From CAVSVP01 sp963731125 (GTDB lineage Bacteria; Pseudomonadota; Gammaproteobacteria; Competibacterales; Competibacteraceae), in the NCBI GenBank assembly GCA_963731125.1, contig CAVSVP010000009.1, positions 124,001 through 188,000 on the forward strand: a stretch of DNA of 64,000 nt, given 5' to 3'. A program made the translations under genes and the position numbers. The notes under the pieces are model-generated. The model saw only the letters and a program-made list of their open reading frames with translations, had not been told where the DNA came from and did no database searches. Below are positions 1-9,558 of the stretch, one piece after another; positions within the stretch are counted from its first letter, which is position 1; each line of letters opens with the position of its first letter.

Positions 1-1
1 G

Positions 2-3000
2 GCAGTGGGCTTTTGCATGTTTATTGCCCGCCGCTGTCTGAATACGGTGGGATATTTTGATGAACAGACCTTTGGCCAGGGCTACGGCGAAGAGAATGAT
101 TTCTGTCTGCGCGCGAGTGCGGCAGGTTTTACCCATTGGCTGGCAGCCGATGTGTTCGTCTTACATGCGGGTGAGGCTTCGTTTGGCGCCCTCGCTGCTG
201 CGCGTAAGAACCATGCAGAACGGACCATTGACCGGTACTATCCCCATTATCGTCAATTGATTGCCGATTTTTTTGCTGCCGACCCCGTACAACCTTTGCG
301 GCAACGACTGGATTGGGCGCGTCTGGCAGGGACATCACGACCCCGCTTATTATTTGTCACCCATCACTGGGGCGGCGGTGCGGAAAAACATGTACAGGCG
401 CTGGCCATGCTGCTAGGGGCCGAAGCCGAAGTTGTCATCATGCGACCCCTGCGCAGCGCTCACCATCAAAGTGGGGTGGAATTATGCTGGGGCTGGGACG
501 AGACAGCGGTGCGCATAACCTTTGCCTTGCCGACTGAAGCGGAAGTCGCCGAGACCGGCAATTCTCCGATGCCATTTCTGCGCGCCCTAAATTTTAGCCG
601 CATCCATATCCACCATGTGCATGGTTATCCTGCAACCATACTTAATCTGCCTGATTGGTTGCGCTTGCCTTATGATTGCACCTTGCACGATTACTATCCC
701 GTGTGTCCGCATTATTCCTTTGTGGCCGCCACCGGTCATTATTGCGGTGAGCCTGAGACGGCAGGCTGTAATACCTGCTTGACACAGCGTCCAGGCCAAT
801 GGCATTGGCCAATCGACTCATGGCGCCAGCGTTTCGCCGCTTTCTTGATAAATGCCCAACGGGTCTTTATTCCGAGTGAAGACATGGCCGCGCGGCTGAG
901 CCGCTATTTCCCTATGCTACATCCCATCATTCTACCCCATCCTGAGCTGCCTGCTCCCGCTCCGCGGGCATGGCGTAAGGTGTTGATTGTGGGAGGTCTT
1001 TCACCGGTCAAGGGGTTGCATGTGGTTGCGGCTTGTGCACAGGATGCCAAGGCCCGTGGTCTGCCGCTGTTTTTTCGAGTACTAGGACATACCAGCCAAC
1101 GCGTCGCCCAATGGCCGGCACTGCCGTTATCAGTGGCCGGAGAATATCGCGATGAAGACCTTGCCGACTTGATAGCATTAGAGCGGTCAGATGTCATTTT
1201 CTTTCCGTCACAGGTACCCGAGTCATATTCCTATATTCTCACGGCCGCCATGCAGAGCCGACTGCCGATTGTTGCCGCTGATTTTGGAGCGCTGCCGGAA
1301 CGGTTACGGGCTTATCCCTACAAAGTACTGCTGCCATGGGATATTGCGGCCACGGCTTGGAATGATCGGTTGCTAAACCTCTCATTGCACACCTTAGGAC
1401 CCGGAGACCAAGAGGTGCCCACACCTTTGCGTCCAAAACAGTATCTGGCAGTTTACCGCCAGGGTCTGAATTTCCCGGCCTTCGGCCCAGTCACTGAGGC
1501 AACGCTGCCGGCACTACCCCCGGCTTGCACCACGGCTCCCGAACCGCCGCTAGAATTTGCCGCCTTATACGAATTCGGGGTGGAATGCGGACATGCCGAG
1601 TCAGCGGTGGAACTGCGCCGCCGTCTCGGTGAGGTTGATGTCGAGCTGCGTATTCTGCAAGAGTTGCGCACACAGTATCCACAATTGCAAGAGCAGCATA
1701 CACAGCTGCAGGATCAGCTTATGCGTCTGGAACGGGAGTCGGCCACCCGTGAACGTGCTGCTGCGGCGCATATTAGCCACCTGGAGGCAGCGTCAACGGC
1801 TGCCAGGGCGCGGATCGAGGAACTGGAAACCAGTACTTCCTGGCGCGTAACCCGACCGCTTCGTTGGTGTGGAGAGAAGCGTAAGCATTGGCAGCGGGCA
1901 AGCCGGCGACTGGTCTATCAGGCCAGACTATTACCGCGGCGCACGGCCATCGCCGGCCAGATCCTGCATAAGGAGGGCGTCCATAAGCTGGTGGAGCGCA
2001 TACGCAATAAATTGCGCAGAGACAGGTTAGCGGCTTTTCCGAAGCCAGCATCCGCCTACCTCCTCGCCACTACGATAACACCATTGCAATTGCCAACAAC
2101 GGAAAAGCCGGAGTATTCCATTGTCCTCCCCGTTTACGGGCAACATCTGCACACCTTCAGCTGTCTTCAGAGTATTGCGCAACATACTCTCCCGGAGGCC
2201 TTTGAAGTGCTTGTCGTGGATGACTGCTCATTGGAGCCGGCAGCCGTTGCGCTGGCGGCCGTGCAAGGCCTGCGTTGGGTGCGTAACGCAGAAAATTGCG
2301 GCTTTTTGCGCACGGCCAATCGGGGCGTCTCGTTAGCCCGCGCCGATTTCGTCGTTTTACTGAACAACGATACTCTGGTTACCCCCGGTTGGCTTAAGGC
2401 GCTGCGCGAGGTGCTCGATCATCAGCCCGATGCCGGCGTCGTTGGAGCCAAGTTGATTTACCCCGACGGCACTCTGCAAGAGGCCGGCGGGATTGTCTGG
2501 CGGGATGGCTCCGGCTGGAATTACGGCCGTGGTGACGATCCCGCTCATCCGCGCTATAACTATGTGCGCCCGGTGGATTATTGTTCTGCTGCTTGTTGGC
2601 TGTTCCGACGCGATTTCTTTGCGAGCTTGCACGGTTTTGATGAAGTTTATACGCCGGCCTACTACGAAGACACGGATTTCGCCTTTCGGGTGCGCGCCGC
2701 CGGCAAACAAATGTACTACCAACCGGCCGCAACCATCGTACATTTTGAGGGTGCGTCATGCGGACGCGACGAAAGCACAGGCATTAAGCAACATCAGGCA
2801 GTCAATCGGGAAACCTTTATGCATCGCTGGCACCAGACCTTGTCCACGCACCGGCTAAACGGTATCGACGCAGAGCTGGAAAAAGACCGCAGTTGCCGTT
2901 ACCGGGTGCTCGCTATCGATGCCTGCATGCTGGCGCCGGATGAGGACTCCGGCTCGGTCCGCCTATGGGCCATCTTTAGAGAACTACGGGCACTGGGCGC

Positions 3001-4042
3001 CAAAGTCACCTTTGTGGCGGATAATCTGGGATATCGTGAACCGTACGTGCAGGCGTTACAGCAAGTCGGCATTGAGGTGTTATATTACCCGCACCTCGGC
3101 AGCGTGGAAGAGTATTTGCAGCACTACGGCAAGTGCTTTGATTTAATTATCATCAGCCGGTACTACATCGCTGCGCCGTATGTACAGACAATTCGTCGTT
3201 ACGCCCCGCAGGCAATGTTTGTCTTCGATACGGTGGATCTCCATTACCTGCGCGAAGAGCGGCTGGCCGCACTGGAACAAAGTGCTCCACTGCGCGCCAC
3301 GGCAGCCACGACGCGCAAACAGGAACTTGGCGTCATCACACGAGCGGATGTTACTCTGGTGGTCAGCCCGGTGGAACAGGAGATTCTGCGACGGGAACTC
3401 CCCCAGGCCAATGTCCAGGTGCTGTCCAACATTCACGAAGTGGTAGGCGGCGCTACTCCGTTCGCCGCACGCCGGGATATCTTATTTGTCGGCGGTTTTC
3501 GCCATCCGCCGAATATCGACGCGGTACACTGGTATTGCGGCACAATTTGGCCCTTGGTTCACAAACATCTGCCAGACGTGCGCACGCTGATTGTGGGCAG
3601 CGACATGCCAAAGAACATTTATCATCTCGCGGTTGATGGCATCGAGGTGCTGGGCCATGTACCCGCTATCGAACCGGTGCTCGCCCGGGTGCGGGTCAGC
3701 ATTGCACCGTTGCGCTATGGTGCCGGCGTTAAAGGCAAAGTCAATATGAGCATGAGTCATGGCGTTCCGGTTGTGGCGACGCCACCGGCCACCGAAGGTG
3801 CTTACCTGGTCGCCGGGGAGAATGTATTGGTGGCCGAGACGGCAGCGGAATTTGCCGCCGCCCTGGTACGCCTGTACCGGGATCCCGAGCTATGGGAAAA
3901 GCTTTCCGCCAACGGCCTGGCCAATATCCGGCAGCATTTTTCACCCGATGTTGCCCGATCCACGCTGCTCCGGCTGCTATCTTTCCATCAGCAGGCGCAA
4001 GCAATAGAGCCGGAGACATGGAAACGGCAGCGGGTTTCATAA
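2..4042 (+). CDS. Multi-module glycosyltransferase (5' end cut by window)
   Basis: This is a very large cytoplasmic glycosyltransferase, probably building a surface polysaccharide. The frame is open to the window edge and the first visible residues (GFCMFIARR, then GYGEENDFCLRA) are the C-terminal half of a GT2 domain, so the true start lies upstream. The modules, counted from the GTG at base 5, are: GT2 remnant (1-90), a GT4-like GT-B domain (about 112-490, starting RLLFVTHHWGGGAEKHV), a coiled coil (about 545-610), the STSWRVTRPLR motif near 610 that is common in O-antigen and glycan enzymes, a second GT2 domain (about 703-950, with LLNNDT near 786 and YYEDTDFAFR), and a second GT4-like domain (about 965-1330, with GAGVKGKVNMSMSHGVPVVAT near 1240). 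At least four catalytic modules on one chain suggest assembly of a repeat unit. Substrates cannot be read from the sequence. A methyltransferase follows 22 bases downstream. Confidence 0.85.
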   Translation, partial: AVGFCMFIARRCLNTVGYFDEQTFGQGYGEENDFCLRASAAGFTHWLAADVFVLHAGEASFGALAAARKNHAERTIDRYYPHYRQLIADFFAADPVQPLRQRLDWARLAGTSRPRLLFVTHHWGGGAEKHVQALAMLLGAEAEVVIMRPLRSAHHQSGVELCWGWDETAVRITFALPTEAEVAETGNSPMPFLRALNFSRIHIHHVHGYPATILNLPDWLRLPYDCTLHDYYPVCPHYSFVAATGHYCGEPETAGCNTCLTQRPGQWHWPIDSWRQRFAAFLINAQRVFIPSEDMAARLSRYFPMLHPIILPHPELPAPAPRAWRKVLIVGGLSPVKGLHVVAACAQDAKARGLPLFFRVLGHTSQRVAQWPALPLSVAGEYRDEDLADLIALERSDVIFFPSQVPESYSYILTAAMQSRLPIVAADFGALPERLRAYPYKVLLPWDIAATAWNDRLLNLSLHTLGPGDQEVPTPLRPKQYLAVYRQGLNFPAFGPVTEATLPALPPACTTAPEPPLEFAALYEFGVECGHAESAVELRRRLGEVDVELRILQELRTQYPQLQEQHTQLQDQLMRLERESATRERAAAAHISHLEAASTAARARIEELETSTSWRVTRPLRWCGEKRKHWQRASRRLVYQARLLPRRTAIAGQILHKEGVHKLVERIRNKLRRDRLAAFPKPASAYLLATTITPLQLPTTEKPEYSIVLPVYGQHLHTFSCLQSIAQHTLPEAFEVLVVDDCSLEPAAVALAAVQGLRWVRNAENCGFLRTANRGVSLARADFVVLLNNDTLVTPGWLKALREVLDHQPDAGVVGAKLIYPDGTLQEAGGIVWRDGSGWNYGRGDDPAHPRYNYVRPVDYCSAACWLFRRDFFASLHGFDEVYTPAYYEDTDFAFRVRAAGKQMYYQPAATIVHFEGASCGRDESTGIKQHQAVNRETFMHRWHQTLSTHRLNGIDAELEKDRSCRYRVLAIDACMLAPDEDSGSVRLWAIFRELRALGAKVTFVADNLGYREPYVQALQQVGIEVLYYPHLGSVEEYLQHYGKCFDLIIISRYYIAAPYVQTIRRYAPQAMFVFDTVDLHYLREERLAALEQSAPLRATAATTRKQELGVITRADVTLVVSPVEQEILRRELPQANVQVLSNIHEVVGGATPFAARRDILFVGGFRHPPNIDAVHWYCGTIWPLVHKHLPDVRTLIVGSDMPKNIYHLAVDGIEVLGHVPAIEPVLARVRVSIAPLRYGAGVKGKVNMSMSHGVPVVATPPATEGAYLVAGENVLVAETAAEFAAALVRLYRDPELWEKLSANGLANIRQHFSPDVARSTLLRLLSFHQQAQAIEPETWKRQRVS

Positions 4043-4064
4043 GCGCGCGGAAGCAGCATGCCTA

Positions 4065-5141
4065 ATGAGTGACACTCTCACCTTCACCGGCGAACGGTTT
4101 CATCCCGATTGCGCCGGGGAGATATGGTATGAGCACTGGCACCGCTACCACCTGATTGCCCCTCAGTTGCAGGGGCTTACGGTACTGGATGTCGCCTGCG
4201 GTGAAGGTTACGGCACTCATCTTCTGGCTCACCATGCCCAAAGCGTAATCGGCGTCGATATCTCACAGCCCGCACTGCAACATGCTCAACAACGCTATAC
4301 AAAATGCGATAACCTGCAATTTGTGCTTGCCGACTGCGGCCATCTGCCGTTTGCCAATGCCTGCTTTGACTGCGTCGTTTCCTTTGAAACGATTGAACAC
4401 ATTGATGCCCAGGAGGCTTTTCTCGGTGAAATCCGCCGCGTGCTCCGCCCCGATGGCCTGTTATTACTAACCTCTCCTAACAAGGCCGAGTACAGCGATA
4501 AGCGACAATTTAGCAATGAATTTCACATCCGTGAACTGTATCGAGAAGAACTTGCCGAACTGATTGGGGAGTTTTTTCCTCAAGTCCGCTGGTATGGGCA
4601 AAAACTGGACTTTTTCTCGCTGGTGTGGCCATTGGATGTCAGCGCGCCCCAGAGGTCGGCGCAGTTATTGGAACTGCAACGGGCACAGCCGGAGTCACCT
4701 TGCCCCCTGTCGTCTCCACTTTATTATTTTCTCGTCGCCGGCCATTCTTCAGTCGCCCTTGCCCATTTCGATGCCCATACTTCAGTGTTTGCCGATGCAG
4801 AGGATTTTCTTTATCGCGATTACGCAGAGTCGGTGCGCGGCGTGCGTAAACTCATGGCTCACATCAAGGACTTGGAAGGGGAAAAAGAGCGCGCTATCGC
4901 TGATTTTTTTCATGTTCGCTGCGAACTGGATAAAGCGCTTGCCCAACAAAGCGAATTGGACCGACAACAGAAAACATTTGCGCTGCAGGTGGCAACCCAG
5001 GAAGCCGAACTGCACGCCCTACAGGCAACGCTCGTAGAACAGCAGCGTTTGGCGGCCTATCGGGATACCTTTACAGCATGGCTGCGTTATCCGGTTCGCC
5101 GCCTCCGGCAAGGGTGGCGCAGCCTGGTTAAAGCGGTCTGA
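4065..5141 (+). CDS. SAM-dependent methyltransferase with C-terminal coiled coil
   Basis: A class I S-adenosylmethionine methyltransferase of 358 residues. Motif I, VLDVACGEGYG, sits near residues 40-50, and the post-motif acidic segment VIGVDIS follows. FETIEHI near 107 and the RVLRPDGLLLLTSPN strand are typical of the Methyltransf_11 family. Residues about 265-330 form a charged coiled coil (DLEGEKERAIADFFHVRCELD onward), followed by a basic, possibly membrane-associating tail (LRYPVRRLRQGWRSLVKAV). Methyltransferases with this layout, beside polysaccharide glycosyltransferases and an ABC exporter, often cap or modify glycan chains and help set their length. That role is an inference here. 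It is read in the same direction as the preceding glycosyltransferase and is probably co-transcribed with it. Confidence 0.8.
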   Translation: MSDTLTFTGERFHPDCAGEIWYEHWHRYHLIAPQLQGLTVLDVACGEGYGTHLLAHHAQSVIGVDISQPALQHAQQRYTKCDNLQFVLADCGHLPFANACFDCVVSFETIEHIDAQEAFLGEIRRVLRPDGLLLLTSPNKAEYSDKRQFSNEFHIRELYREELAELIGEFFPQVRWYGQKLDFFSLVWPLDVSAPQRSAQLLELQRAQPESPCPLSSPLYYFLVAGHSSVALAHFDAHTSVFADAEDFLYRDYAESVRGVRKLMAHIKDLEGEKERAIADFFHVRCELDKALAQQSELDRQQKTFALQVATQEAELHALQATLVEQQRLAAYRDTFTAWLRYPVRRLRQGWRSLVKAV

Positions 5142-5196
5142 CGACGGCAGACCGAGGGCTTTCAAAGTCATGCGGCTAACTTTCAAAGTCGCGCTG

Positions 5197-6120
5197 TCAC
5201 CCTTCTCTGCCGATTGCTTCTGGAACTTTGCCGGGCTGTTGCAAAAACTGCTGCACAAAAGCCCAGAAGTGCCAAGCCGTGGGATCCTTATCCAGAGCCT
5301 CGAGCAATAACTGGTTTAGGGCTTCCATGAGAGATCGTTCATCATGGTTGGGCAACGGACCTTTAATGTTTAAAATGCGTTGCCCAGTCCTGCGATCGAA
5401 ACCAAAGGTGTAGGCCATGACAGGAATTTTGCGGGCGACGGCTAAGCGAATCAACCCGCTCGGAAACCAGGCTTGGCGGCCGAACAGGCGGACCGGCAAG
5501 CATTTCATGGAACCCTCGGGAGGAACATCCGGTAAGGCAACCACGGTACGGCCTTGTTTTAGGGTATCTAGCAGGCCGCTGATATTACCGTGCCCGGTAA
5601 ATACGGCGGGCGTATCGCCGCCCCGCTCTACTTCCCGCACCCGCCACCGGTAATAAACCCGCCGTATAGGCTGGCCGGCTAACATAGCAGGATCGAAATG
5701 ACGAAATAGGCAAGCCGCTTGAATGCCCTGTCGGCGCAGATGGCGGAAAATCCATAGCCCCGCCCCCCAGTGAAACGTGAAGGCCAGACAGGGTGCGCCC
5801 TGCTGCGGCCAGACATCGCCCTGTACAGTGAGATAACGGGTTAGCCAACGATCTGAACGGAAAAGGGATAGATATAAATCTGCGTGATCGACCAATTGCA
5901 CCAATCGGTAACCGCTGCACCACGCCCGGCTATCCTGTGCTAATCCCACGCTCCGGGCACCGTTGAGCATCGCCGTTGTTTGCCGTGAATAACAACAGGG
6001 CAAGCGGGCTAGACAGCAAAATAGCCGGAAACAGAGCGGCCATGGCAGCACAACAGCCAGCGCCGGAAGCAGCATCAGTTCAATAAAGTCCTGCAGGTTA
6101 TCCTGTAAAGTCTTGAACAT
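5197..6120 (-). CDS. LpxL/HtrB-like lipid acyltransferase
   Basis: A 307-residue protein resembling the lysophospholipid/lipid A late acyltransferase family. It has an N-terminal hydrophobic segment (about residues 12-40), the block AFTFHWGAGLWIFRHL around residue 117, TGHGNISGLLDTL around 175-187, and VVALPDVPPEGSMKCLPVRLFG around 193-214, which matches the late part of the family. In classical LpxL/LpxM enzymes the catalytic His belongs to an H-X4-D/E motif. Here His117 is followed by WGAGLW, so no acid sits at the expected place. The protein could therefore be a divergent subfamily member or a non-canonical acyltransferase. It is convergent with the methyltransferase upstream and lies downstream of the ABC exporter genes on the same strand. 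Substrate unknown. Confidence 0.65.
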   Translation of the reverse strand: MFKTLQDNLQDFIELMLLPALAVVLPWPLCFRLFCCLARLPCCYSRQTTAMLNGARSVGLAQDSRAWCSGYRLVQLVDHADLYLSLFRSDRWLTRYLTVQGDVWPQQGAPCLAFTFHWGAGLWIFRHLRRQGIQAACLFRHFDPAMLAGQPIRRVYYRWRVREVERGGDTPAVFTGHGNISGLLDTLKQGRTVVALPDVPPEGSMKCLPVRLFGRQAWFPSGLIRLAVARKIPVMAYTFGFDRRTGQRILNIKGPLPNHDERSLMEALNQLLLEALDKDPTAWHFWAFVQQFLQQPGKVPEAIGREG

Positions 6121-6286
6121 AAGCGCCGCGGCAGAACGTCATTGCCGAGATGCCGTCGGGGAAAACACGCCTAGGGCGCACAGCATCAGGATATCGAGCT
6201 GGAAGTTGTTATCAAGACCGTCTGCGGGATGGATGCCGCAGTCGAGCTTACCGGGATGTATTTACAGCGTGTCTTGAAAATAATTT

Positions 6287-7519
6287 TCAGCTCGATAATG
6301 GCACACACCGGGAGGCATCCGATGATTCCCAATGGGGTTCCCAGACATGAGGCAGACGACAAAAGCCCAATTCCCGAGTCGTCCCGGTCACGGTAAAGAC
6401 CTGCTCTTGGGTGTCAAATACGCGCAGTCCTTCGGGATCCAACGCATGGGCACGCACGATATAGTTCCCCGGTAACAACGCCAGCTTCCGCAGGGTTAGG
6501 CTGAATCCGAACAGTTGCGGGCGCAGGCGATTCGGCGTAAATCCGTCCATATCCGAGGTCACGCCATACACGGGTATGTCACCGCCTGCCCGAATAATGC
6601 CCACGGCCACCACCGGCGCCCGGTCATCGGGCGCATAGGCGCATCCCGATACCTGCAAATGGTCGCCCGTAACGATCTCGCACCGGCCGGCACGGTTTTC
6701 ACCGGAAAGCTGAAGATTGGCCAACCGGTAAACATCGCCGCTCAAGCCCCCCGGGCCGGGTTCCCGCCGGCTGCTCTCCTTGGCTTCATGATAAGCCAGA
6801 TAGGCCTGCGTCACCTGAAACGCATCGCCGTACATACGCAGCCGGCCATGCTGAATCCAGCAAACTTTCTGGCAAAGCTTTTGAATATGAAACATACTGT
6901 GGGAACAGAGTAACAGCGTACCGCCTTGTGTCAGATAGTCTTCCATCCAGCGAATGCACTTCTTCTGAAACGATTCGTCTCCCACCGCCAGCACTTCATC
7001 GGTGATCAATAGATCCGGCTGCACCGCCGTGATAATGGCAAAACCCAGGCGTACCACCATACCGGATGAATAGTGCTTAATGGGCTCGTCGATATAATCG
7101 CCGATATCGGCAAACGCGATGATGGCGGGCAACTTAGCGTCCAGTTCCGCACCCCCAAAACCCAGTAGCGCGGCGGCAAGGCGAATATTTTCCCGCCCGG
7201 AGTATTCCGGATGAAAGCCTGCTCCTAATTCCAACAACGCACCGACTTTGCCGCTGACCCTCACCGTGCCGGTAGTGGGAACGATAACGCCGGCAATGGT
7301 CTTTAGGAGGGTGGATTTGCCGGCACCGTTCTCACCGATGACTCCCAAAGATTCGCCACGATATACCGCTAGCTCAATATCCCGCAACACGGTATGCGCA
7401 GGGCCCTCACTACGACCCCGCAAAGCCGCCCACAATGCCTGCAGCCTATCTCTAGCGTGGGTGACTTTGGGATAGTGCTTACTGACCTTGTCCAAGCGCA
7501 CCAGGAGCAGATCCGCCAT
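6287..7519 (-). CDS. Polysaccharide ABC exporter ATPase with C-terminal Wzt domain
   Basis: The nucleotide-binding subunit of an O-antigen or capsule type ABC exporter. The ATPase half has Walker A GENGAGKST (residues 62-70), the signature SSGMV (151-155) and Walker B LLITDE (170-175) with the D-loop AVGD. This is the short-loop type seen in Wzt, TagH and RfbE. Residues about 245-410 form a separate domain like the Wzt C-terminal beta-sandwich, which in known systems recognises the terminal cap of the finished glycan before export. That suggests this exporter also reads a chain-end modification. The gene starts two bases after the permease stop codon, so the two are translationally linked. 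The nearby methyltransferase is a plausible cap-making partner. Confidence 0.88.
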   Translation of the reverse strand: MADLLLVRLDKVSKHYPKVTHARDRLQALWAALRGRSEGPAHTVLRDIELAVYRGESLGVIGENGAGKSTLLKTIAGVIVPTTGTVRVSGKVGALLELGAGFHPEYSGRENIRLAAALLGFGGAELDAKLPAIIAFADIGDYIDEPIKHYSSGMVVRLGFAIITAVQPDLLITDEVLAVGDESFQKKCIRWMEDYLTQGGTLLLCSHSMFHIQKLCQKVCWIQHGRLRMYGDAFQVTQAYLAYHEAKESSRREPGPGGLSGDVYRLANLQLSGENRAGRCEIVTGDHLQVSGCAYAPDDRAPVVAVGIIRAGGDIPVYGVTSDMDGFTPNRLRPQLFGFSLTLRKLALLPGNYIVRAHALDPEGLRVFDTQEQVFTVTGTTRELGFCRLPHVWEPHWESSDASRCVPLSS

Positions 7520-7521
7520 GG

Positions 7522-8322
7522 CTATAAAAAATCTTCAAAGTGTGCCGCACAACGGCGAAACAACCGCCACGCCAGATAGCAAAGCGTAAGGCTGCCGGCA
7601 AGCGCCAATAAATCAGACTGGTAGAATTGCGGATCGTGATACAGCAATACGGCGCGCATTCGTTCGGTAAAGTAACTCATGGGATTGACATCGATCAGCG
7701 GTAGCATAAAGTCCGGGACCAATGAGCGGGGATAAAGAATGGGGGTGGCATAGAACCACAACATTAAGACGGATGCCAAGCCATGTTCCAGATCGCGTAG
7801 AAACACCTGACAAGCGCCCAATACCAATCCCAGGCTCAAGGTGAATAGGCCTTGCACCAGCCAAACCCAGCCCAGTGTCGGCAAGGCCAGCCAATATAAC
7901 GATACTTCCCGGATCCCGAGCAAGGCAAGCACCAGCAGATAGCCTATGCCGTGCACGATATAGGGCGCCGCTACCGCGGCAATCACCAGTAACTCACTAG
8001 GTAAACTGACTTTTTTAACCAATCCCGCATTGCTCTGCACCGCAGCAGTTGCTCGCTGTAAGGCTTCGGCAAAAGCCAGCCAGGGCCATAGTGCTATCGC
8101 CACAAAGGCTAAAAAACCATGTTTTCCGAGTTCCGGAAAGCGAACTTTGAAGATAATCCCAAAGACCAGGCTGTAAACAGCAAGCTGCGCGACCGGTTGC
8201 AGGAAAACCCAAAAAATCCCGCTGATGCTGCCCAGGTAGCGGCCCTTGAGTTCCCTGACCAGAAATTGTCCCAGTAGCCAGCGCAGACGCCAGCTAAGCT
8301 GTAACGATTGCCCCAGGGGCAT
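7522..8322 (-). CDS. Polysaccharide ABC-2 type exporter permease (Wzm-like)
   Basis: A 266-residue integral inner-membrane protein with about six hydrophobic spans and the ABC-2 permease pattern: LLGQFLVRELKGRYLGSISG near the N terminus, FWVFLQPVAQLAVYSLVFG, then a late segment with YATPILYP and VNPMSYFTERMRAVLLY. These features are typical of Wzm, KpsM and TagG. It would form the transmembrane channel for an undecaprenyl-linked glycan, powered by the ATPase encoded directly downstream. Its start lies ten bases from the stop of the upstream parvulin gene, so isomerase, permease and ATPase look like one operon. Confidence 0.88.
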   Translation of the reverse strand: MPLGQSLQLSWRLRWLLGQFLVRELKGRYLGSISGIFWVFLQPVAQLAVYSLVFGIIFKVRFPELGKHGFLAFVAIALWPWLAFAEALQRATAAVQSNAGLVKKVSLPSELLVIAAVAAPYIVHGIGYLLVLALLGIREVSLYWLALPTLGWVWLVQGLFTLSLGLVLGACQVFLRDLEHGLASVLMLWFYATPILYPRSLVPDFMLPLIDVNPMSYFTERMRAVLLYHDPQFYQSDLLALAGSLTLCYLAWRLFRRCAAHFEDFL

Positions 8323-8332
8323 TATGGATCAA

Positions 8333-9289
8333 TTATTGAGTTTGTGGGGCTTTTTTCGAGGTTGACGCTTGATCAAAGTCGACCGGTATTCTGAGCGCTT
8401 CGATGGCCGCTTGATTAACCTCAATTCCCTCTAAAGAACGGATTCGATTCAAATGAAAGGCTCGAACCCGTTCTTCCTGCTGCTTAGCAACCGAACGCAG
8501 CAATTCTTTCTTGACCTCTTCAAAGTTTTTCTGCCGGGCCGGCTTACGGTCCTCAAAACGGAGAATGTGAAAACCGTAGGGCGTTTTGATCACCGGGCTG
8601 ATTTCACCCGGCTCCTGCATCGCGAAGGCGGCTTCCTCAAACGGCTTAACCATTTGGCCCCGTGAAATATAACCCAGGTCGCCCTGGTTTTGTTGTACCG
8701 ATGAATCCTGGGAGTATTCCAGAGCAAGTTCCGAGAAGGGTTTTTCCCCTTTCTTTACCAGCGCCAGCACCTCTTCAGCGCGCGCACGCGCCTCCGGTTC
8801 ACTCTGCTTTTCCGTGCTGATAAGAATATGGGAGACATGCACCTGTTCCGGCGCCTGGAACTGTTCCGGACTGGCCAAATATTGCTCGCGCGCCAAAGCC
8901 TCCAGATCTGGCTGCGGCGCCTCGGCAACCAAATGGTCGAGCTGCGCACCGGCAAGTATTTGCTGAAAGGCCAAATCACCCTGTTTCTTCACCAGTGGAT
9001 CCTGATCGAGGCCTATCTCCCTGGCTTCTTGGGCCAGTACCGCACCGACAAACAAGTTGGACAGCAGTCGTCGGATTTTCTTGGGATCCGTTAAAAAAAT
9101 ATTCCGCTGCGCTTCGGGTAGCTTTTGCAGTTCTGCCCGAAAATCCCCTTCAGTGACTATAACATTGCCATGACGCACTAGAACCATCGTGTCGTCCATG
9201 TCATTGGTCTGATTATCCGCGTGCACGCCAATCATCCAAAGCGCTACGGACACGGCACAGCCGAGATAAAATATACGCCTAAGTTTCAT
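8333..9289 (-). CDS. Periplasmic parvulin-type peptidyl-prolyl isomerase
   Basis: A 318-residue exported PpiC/SurA-type isomerase. The N terminus is a signal peptide (MKLRRIFYLGCAVSVALWMIG followed by a VHA-D cleavage region). Residues about 30-140 form a helical chaperone-like segment with LPEAQRN and QDPLVKKQ, similar to SurA N-terminal modules. The rotamase domain follows at about 145-245, with VHVSHILIST, GDLGYISRGQMVKPFEEAAF and TPYGFHILRFEDRKPA. There is only one such domain, whereas SurA has two, so it is closer to PrsA, PpiD-soluble or EpsD-associated isomerases. Being the first gene of the exporter operon, it may help fold an outer-membrane or periplasmic part of the polysaccharide export route; this is inference from context. 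Confidence 0.82.
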   Translation of the reverse strand: MKLRRIFYLGCAVSVALWMIGVHADNQTNDMDDTMVLVRHGNVIVTEGDFRAELQKLPEAQRNIFLTDPKKIRRLLSNLFVGAVLAQEAREIGLDQDPLVKKQGDLAFQQILAGAQLDHLVAEAPQPDLEALAREQYLASPEQFQAPEQVHVSHILISTEKQSEPEARARAEEVLALVKKGEKPFSELALEYSQDSSVQQNQGDLGYISRGQMVKPFEEAAFAMQEPGEISPVIKTPYGFHILRFEDRKPARQKNFEEVKKELLRSVAKQQEERVRAFHLNRIRSLEGIEVNQAAIEALRIPVDFDQASTSKKAPQTQ

Positions 9290-9413
9290 GATCTTTAAAA
9301 ATTGACTAAATGGAAAAGAAAAGCGATTAACGAGGTAACTTACTAACGGTCACGTAAACACAAGACCTAAGCCGATGTTCGAGGCTGTATATCAACTTGA
9401 TAAAGCAAACGGG

Positions 9414-9445
9414 ACAGGCACACTAGCGCTCATTAGTGTGCCTGT
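9414..9445. terminator. Strong 12-bp stem-loop between convergently spaced minus-strand genes
   Basis: A perfect 12-bp inverted repeat (ACAGGCACACTA at 9414-9425, its complement at 9434-9445) with an 8-base loop. It lies downstream of the exported Cys-rich protein gene and upstream of the isomerase gene. No long T run follows on either strand, so it may be a terminator or an RNA-stabilising stem. The 9290-9558 gap holds nothing else that I can recognise. Confidence 0.5.
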
Positions 9446-9558
9446 TCTGCCAAATTACGGTCGTTTAAACTGAAACACTTCGAGCTGCCGACATGCATGA
9501 TATCTGCAGTCGAAACCCGGCCCTACAGAACAGATCAGGATACAAATCCATGATTAAT

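Noticed and set aside
5134..5190. Short hairpin GGTCTG/CAGACC and two CTTTCAAAGTC copies (5159-5169, 5180-5190) between convergent genes
   Set aside because: Stem of only seven base pairs with no T run; repeats too short to call an element.
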